Assembly (NCBI GenBank): GCA_938041595.1
Contig: CALITN010000021.1
Coordinates: 1 to 8,794, forward strand
Source of the DNA: an uncultured Flavobacteriaceae bacterium
GTDB lineage: Bacteria > Bacteroidota > Bacteroidia > Flavobacteriales > Flavobacteriaceae
Length of the DNA stretch: 8,794 nucleotides
Reading direction: 5' to 3'
Below, piece after piece: positions 5,740 through 8,794 of the stretch (position 1 is the first letter of the stretch; every line of letters starts with the position of its first letter). Below the pieces are notes generated by a model, which saw only the letters and a list, made by a program, of their open reading frames with translations, had not been told where the DNA came from and searched no databases. Made by a program: the position numbers and the translations under genes.

Positions 5740-7293
5740 ATGACAACAGACATCCTTGTTATCGGTAGTGGTATTTCGGGGCTCACCTATGCCATAAAAA
5801 TTGCGGAACAGCATCCAGAACTGCAGCTGATTCTGATTGCCAAGGATGAACTGCGGGAAACAAATACCCGCTACGCCCAAGGGGGAATTGCTGTTGTTTC
5901 TGATTTCAAACAAGATTCATTTGAAAAACACATTCAAGACACCCTGATTGCCGGTGATGGCCTGTGTGATTCTGAAGTGGTAAAATTTGTTATTGAAGAA
6001 GGCCAAGAGCGCCTTCGTGAATTGCAAAACTGGGGAACGCTATTTGATACCCAGCAAAAAGAACTCCATCTAACCAAAGAGGGTGGACATTCCGAAAAAC
6101 GAATTGTCCACTACAAAGACCAAACGGGACTACAAATTCAGGAAGCACTCATCAAAAAAATTCAGTCCTTTTCAAATGTTCGCTGTTTGGAAAACCATGT
6201 ATTGGTGGATTTAATCACCGATCACCATACCAAAACCAACCACCAAAAATGCTATGGTGCCTATGTCATTTCCAAAGAAAAAGAAGAAATTCTTACAATC
6301 GGAAGTAAAGCCACTATTCTTAGTACAGGGGGTGCTGGACAGCTCTACAATCACACTACCAATCCAGGTGGAGCTACTGGAGATGGACTCGGAGCAGCCT
6401 ACCGTGCACGCGTCAAAATTGAAGGGTTGCCTTATGTCCAATTTCACCCTACGGCTTTGGTGCCCAGAGTCAATAGCAGTACTTTTCTAATATCTGAAGC
6501 CGTCCGAGGGGAAGGGGCCATTTTGCGAAACAAAAACGGAGCCGCTTTTATGGCCTATTATGATTCTCGCAAAGATTTAGCACCTCGTGATGTGGTGGCA
6601 CGAGCAATTGCCCAAGAAATGACAACCACAGACGATTCTTTTGTGCACTTGGATTGCCAAAGCATCGGAAAAGAAAAATTTCAAAAACACTTCCCAACCA
6701 TTTATCATACCTGCCATCTTTTGGGAATTAACGTTCCTGAAGAACCCATTCCAATTGCTCCAGCAGCACATTATTTTTGTGGAGGTATTGCCGTAAATGC
6801 ACAAAGTCGAAGCCAATTAGATGGGCTTTATGCCATTGGGGAATGTAGCTATACCGGGCTCCATGGAGCCAATCGCCTTGCCTCAAACTCTCTTTTAGAA
6901 TCTCTCGTATTTGCCCACCGTGCGGCTCAAGACAGCAGTGTTTTTGTCACTACCGAAGCTCTGGAAAATGATTTTTATGAACGGCTTCCCGAATGGGAAG
7001 GGAATCCTGAAGTTTCCGTGGAAAAAATGAAACAAATGACCGTTTTAAAAAACAGACTTCGAAAAGTTATGACTCAATACGCAGGAATTTTTAAAGCGGA
7101 TGAAGGCTTGAATAAGGCCGAACAAAAACTGAGTGCCATCTATCTGGAAACCCAAGAATTGTATCAAAAATTAAAATTAACACCTCAATTTTGTGAATTA
7201 CGGAATATGGTTAGTGTGGCCTATATATTGATCAAACAATCGCAAAACATCAAAACGAATCAGGGAACTTTTTACAATGCGGACAATGCCTGA
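5740..7293 (+). CDS. nadB: L-aspartate oxidase NadB
   Basis: FAD enzyme that oxidises L-aspartate to iminoaspartate, the first step of de novo NAD synthesis; in characterised species it can pass electrons to oxygen or fumarate. The 517-residue product shows the N-terminal FAD-binding GSGISG at 9-14, TRYAQGGIAVV at 43-53, a second FAD-contact stretch STGGAGQLY at 195-203, HPTAL at 236-240, EAVRGEGA at 253-260, APRDVVARAI at 281-290, AAHYFCGGIAV at 342-352 and GLHGANRLASNSLLE at 373-387. By correspondence with E. coli NadB, His236, Arg283, His344 and Arg379 are the likely active-site residues. Full length for the family. The C-terminal helical tail has TNQGTFYNAD where proteobacterial forms have an ESRGxHY-type motif. 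The stop overlaps nadC, which suggests coupling. Confidence 0.97.
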   Translation: MTTDILVIGSGISGLTYAIKIAEQHPELQLILIAKDELRETNTRYAQGGIAVVSDFKQDSFEKHIQDTLIAGDGLCDSEVVKFVIEEGQERLRELQNWGTLFDTQQKELHLTKEGGHSEKRIVHYKDQTGLQIQEALIKKIQSFSNVRCLENHVLVDLITDHHTKTNHQKCYGAYVISKEKEEILTIGSKATILSTGGAGQLYNHTTNPGGATGDGLGAAYRARVKIEGLPYVQFHPTALVPRVNSSTFLISEAVRGEGAILRNKNGAAFMAYYDSRKDLAPRDVVARAIAQEMTTTDDSFVHLDCQSIGKEKFQKHFPTIYHTCHLLGINVPEEPIPIAPAAHYFCGGIAVNAQSRSQLDGLYAIGECSYTGLHGANRLASNSLLESLVFAHRAAQDSSVFVTTEALENDFYERLPEWEGNPEVSVEKMKQMTVLKNRLRKVMTQYAGIFKADEGLNKAEQKLSAIYLETQELYQKLKLTPQFCELRNMVSVAYILIKQSQNIKTNQGTFYNADNA

Positions 7294-8152
7294 CCAATTT
7301 TTAACTACTTATCGAGAACCCCTTATTAAGTTGATTGAATCGGCCTTGGAGGAAGACCTTGGCAAAGGCGACCACTCAGGGAATGCCTGTTTGACCTCTA
7401 AGGAAACCCATCGTGCAAAACTATTAGTGAAAGAAGATTGTGTGATCGCTGGAGTAGCCATGGCCCATTTGATTTTTCAACATTATGATTCAAACTTACA
7501 GGTAACCAATCATATATCCGACGGTGAAGAAGTCCGCGCTGGAGTGGTGATCTTTGAGGTTGAAGGTTCTTCGCAAAGCCTATTGGCCACGGAACGCTTG
7601 GTCTTAAATTGTATGCAGCGTATGAGTGGTATTGCCACATTAACCCGCCGTTTGCGTACGAAAATTAGTCATACGCAATGCCAACTTCTAGACACCCGAA
7701 AAACAACTCCCAATTTTCGCCATGCTGAAAAATGGGCTGTAAATATTGGAGGAGGCATCAATCACCGTATGGGATTGTACGATGAATTAATGATCAAGGA
7801 CAATCATATTGATTATAACGGTTCTATGGTAGAAACCTTAAAAAAAGTTAGAACCTACCTGGATCAAAAGAATTTAATGCTCCCCGTTATTGTAGAAACA
7901 CGAAGCCTTGAGGAATTGCAAACATGCCTTCAGTTTCCTTGGATTCATAGAATTTTATTGGACAATATGAGGCCCAACACTCTTCGTGAAGCCCTTACAA
8001 TCAACGCCCATCAATTCCCTACAGAAGCCTCAGGAAACATCACTGAAGACAACATTGTGGCCATCGCAGAAACCGGGGTAGATTTCATCTCTATGGGTGC
8101 TCTTACACATTCAGCTCGAAACATAGATTTAAGTCTTAAAGCGACCCACTAA
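7277..8152 (+). CDS. nadC: Nicotinate-nucleotide pyrophosphorylase (carboxylating) NadC
   Basis: Quinolinate phosphoribosyltransferase: quinolinate plus PRPP gives nicotinate mononucleotide, CO2 and pyrophosphate, the third step of de novo NAD synthesis. In the 291-residue product I see EEDLGKGDHS near 25-34, ATERLVLNCMQRMSGIAT at 104-121, the quinolinate-binding DTRKTTP at 139-145 (Arg141, Lys142), GGGINHRMGLYDELMIKDNH at 158-177 (His163, Arg164, Lys174), the barrel acidic residues Glu207 (IVETRS) and Asp229 (ILLDNM), and ISMGALTHSA near 261-270 at the phosphate-binding end. Start: ATG at 7277 overlaps nadB by 17 bp; ATG at 7286, codon 4, overlaps by 8 bp and is equally plausible (288 residues). 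Last gene of the nad operon. No strong hairpin terminator follows; the 62-bp gap leads to pyrH. Confidence 0.97.
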   Translation: MRTMPDQFLTTYREPLIKLIESALEEDLGKGDHSGNACLTSKETHRAKLLVKEDCVIAGVAMAHLIFQHYDSNLQVTNHISDGEEVRAGVVIFEVEGSSQSLLATERLVLNCMQRMSGIATLTRRLRTKISHTQCQLLDTRKTTPNFRHAEKWAVNIGGGINHRMGLYDELMIKDNHIDYNGSMVETLKKVRTYLDQKNLMLPVIVETRSLEELQTCLQFPWIHRILLDNMRPNTLREALTINAHQFPTEASGNITEDNIVAIAETGVDFISMGALTHSARNIDLSLKATH

Positions 8153-8189
8153 GCCCCAATCGTTATTTCTCGAATCGCTCCTGTTTTCT

Positions 8190-8197
8190 TATATTTG
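8190..8197 (+). promoter_or_regulatory. Putative pyrH promoter, -7 element
   Basis: TATATTTG matches TAnnTTTG exactly and lies 17 bases before the pyrH ATG, giving a predicted leader of about a dozen bases, like the one proposed for leuS. No TTG is present 17-23 bases upstream. It lies in the 62-bp nadC/pyrH gap, supporting separate transcription of pyrH, although read-through from nadC is possible. Confidence 0.45.
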
Positions 8198-8214
8198 CGA
8201 GAATCAAACGGGCT

Positions 8215-8794
8215 ATGAAATACAAACGAATTTTATTAAAACTAAGCGGTGAAGCTCTCATGGGGAGCCAAAGTCATGGTATAGACCCTCAGCGTTTGGA
8301 TGACTATGCCAAAGACATCAAGACCCTTCACGAGATGGGAATTGAATTGGCAATCGTTATTGGAGGAGGGAATATTTTCCGTGGTGTTTCTGGAGCTAGT
8401 ACCGGAATGGATCGAGTTCAAGCCGACTATATGGGAATGCTAGCTACGGTCATAAACGGACTGGCACTTCAAAGCGCGTTGGAAAATAACGACGTTCCCA
8501 CCCGTTTGCAAACAGCCATTAAAATTGAAGCCATTGCCGAGCCTTTTATCAAACGAAAAGCGACTCGTCACCTAGAAAAAGGGCGGGTTGTGATTTTTGG
8601 ATCGGGAACAGGAAATCCTTATTTCACCACCGATTCTGCTGCCGTATTACGAGCCATAGAAATCAATGCTGATGTTATCCTTAAAGGAACTCGTGTGGAT
8701 GGAATCTACAACGAAGATCCTGAGAAAAATAAAAGTGCCATCAAATTTGACACCCTCTCCTTTGATGACGTTTTGAAAAAAGGACTCAAAGTAA
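8215..8794 (+). CDS. pyrH: UMP kinase (uridylate kinase), N-terminal 193 codons (3' end outside window)
   Basis: Bacterial-type UMP kinase of the amino-acid-kinase fold, phosphorylating UMP to UDP with ATP in pyrimidine nucleotide synthesis; characterised enzymes are hexamers, activated by GTP and inhibited by UTP. Present here are the N-terminal phosphate-binding KLSGEAL at 9-15, GGGNIFRG at 50-57, the MDRVQADYMGMLATVINGLA stretch at 65-84, GTGNPYFTTDSAA at 131-143 with Asp140, and KGTRVDGIYNEDP at 157-169. Family members are about 235-240 residues, so roughly 40 C-terminal residues lie beyond the window. The start ATG at 8215 gives the standard MKYKRILLKLSGEA N-terminus with no upstream extension. 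Probably first in its own transcription unit. In many bacteria pyrH is followed by frr, but that part is not visible here. Confidence 0.97.
   Translation, partial: MKYKRILLKLSGEALMGSQSHGIDPQRLDDYAKDIKTLHEMGIELAIVIGGGNIFRGVSGASTGMDRVQADYMGMLATVINGLALQSALENNDVPTRLQTAIKIEAIAEPFIKRKATRHLEKGRVVIFGSGTGNPYFTTDSAAVLRAIEINADVILKGTRVDGIYNEDPEKNKSAIKFDTLSFDDVLKKGLKV

Noticed and set aside
8167..8203. TTCTCG (8167-8172) and CGAGAA (8198-8203) inverted arms flanking the pyrH promoter-like box
   Set aside because: Only 6 bp per arm with a 25-base spacer and no extension inward or outward. A pair like this is easily expected by chance in a 60-bp region.

Overview
The window reads as an ordinary chromosomal housekeeping segment from a member of the Bacteroidota, most likely a flavobacterium. 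Three things point there. The protein sequences have the flavobacterial form: a LeuRS with a long insertion before the editing domain and no zinc cysteines, a short TruB, and a DUF3098 protein between ftsX and uppP. Promoter-like sites match the Bacteroidota -7 consensus TAnnTTTG. There are no clear Shine-Dalgarno sequences before the genes. No mobile element, CRISPR array, tRNA/rRNA or defence gene was seen, and every gene in the window reads through without frameshift.

Layout. Bases 1-1961 (minus strand) hold the first 653 codons of leuS (leucyl-tRNA synthetase); its 3' part lies beyond the left edge. A 114-bp divergent spacer separates it from a rightward block, ftsX - DUF3098 - uppP - truB (2076-4693). 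This block is tightly packed: an 11-bp gap, a 1-bp TAATG overlap and a 17-bp overlap. A 44-bp AT-rich spacer with nested inverted repeats and a promoter-like element leads into nadA-nadB-nadC (4738-8152), the complete de novo route from L-aspartate to nicotinate mononucleotide, again with a 3-bp gap and a 17-bp overlap. After 62 bp, pyrH (UMP kinase) starts at 8215 and runs off the right edge with 193 codons present.

How the genes work together. FtsX (division/envelope), the small membrane protein and UppP (undecaprenyl-pyrophosphate recycling) suggest an envelope-related operon, with truB (tRNA pseudouridine-55) carried along. NadB makes iminoaspartate, NadA condenses it with dihydroxyacetone phosphate to quinolinate, and NadC converts quinolinate to NaMN. 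The operon can therefore supply the committed steps of NAD synthesis by itself. PyrH begins a separate nucleotide-metabolism unit.

There is no strong sign of a new system. The points most worth a second look are the uncharacterised DUF3098 protein, ftsX without ftsE, and the compact truB/nadA spacer in which a promoter element and mutually exclusive hairpins overlap next to the nadA start codon.
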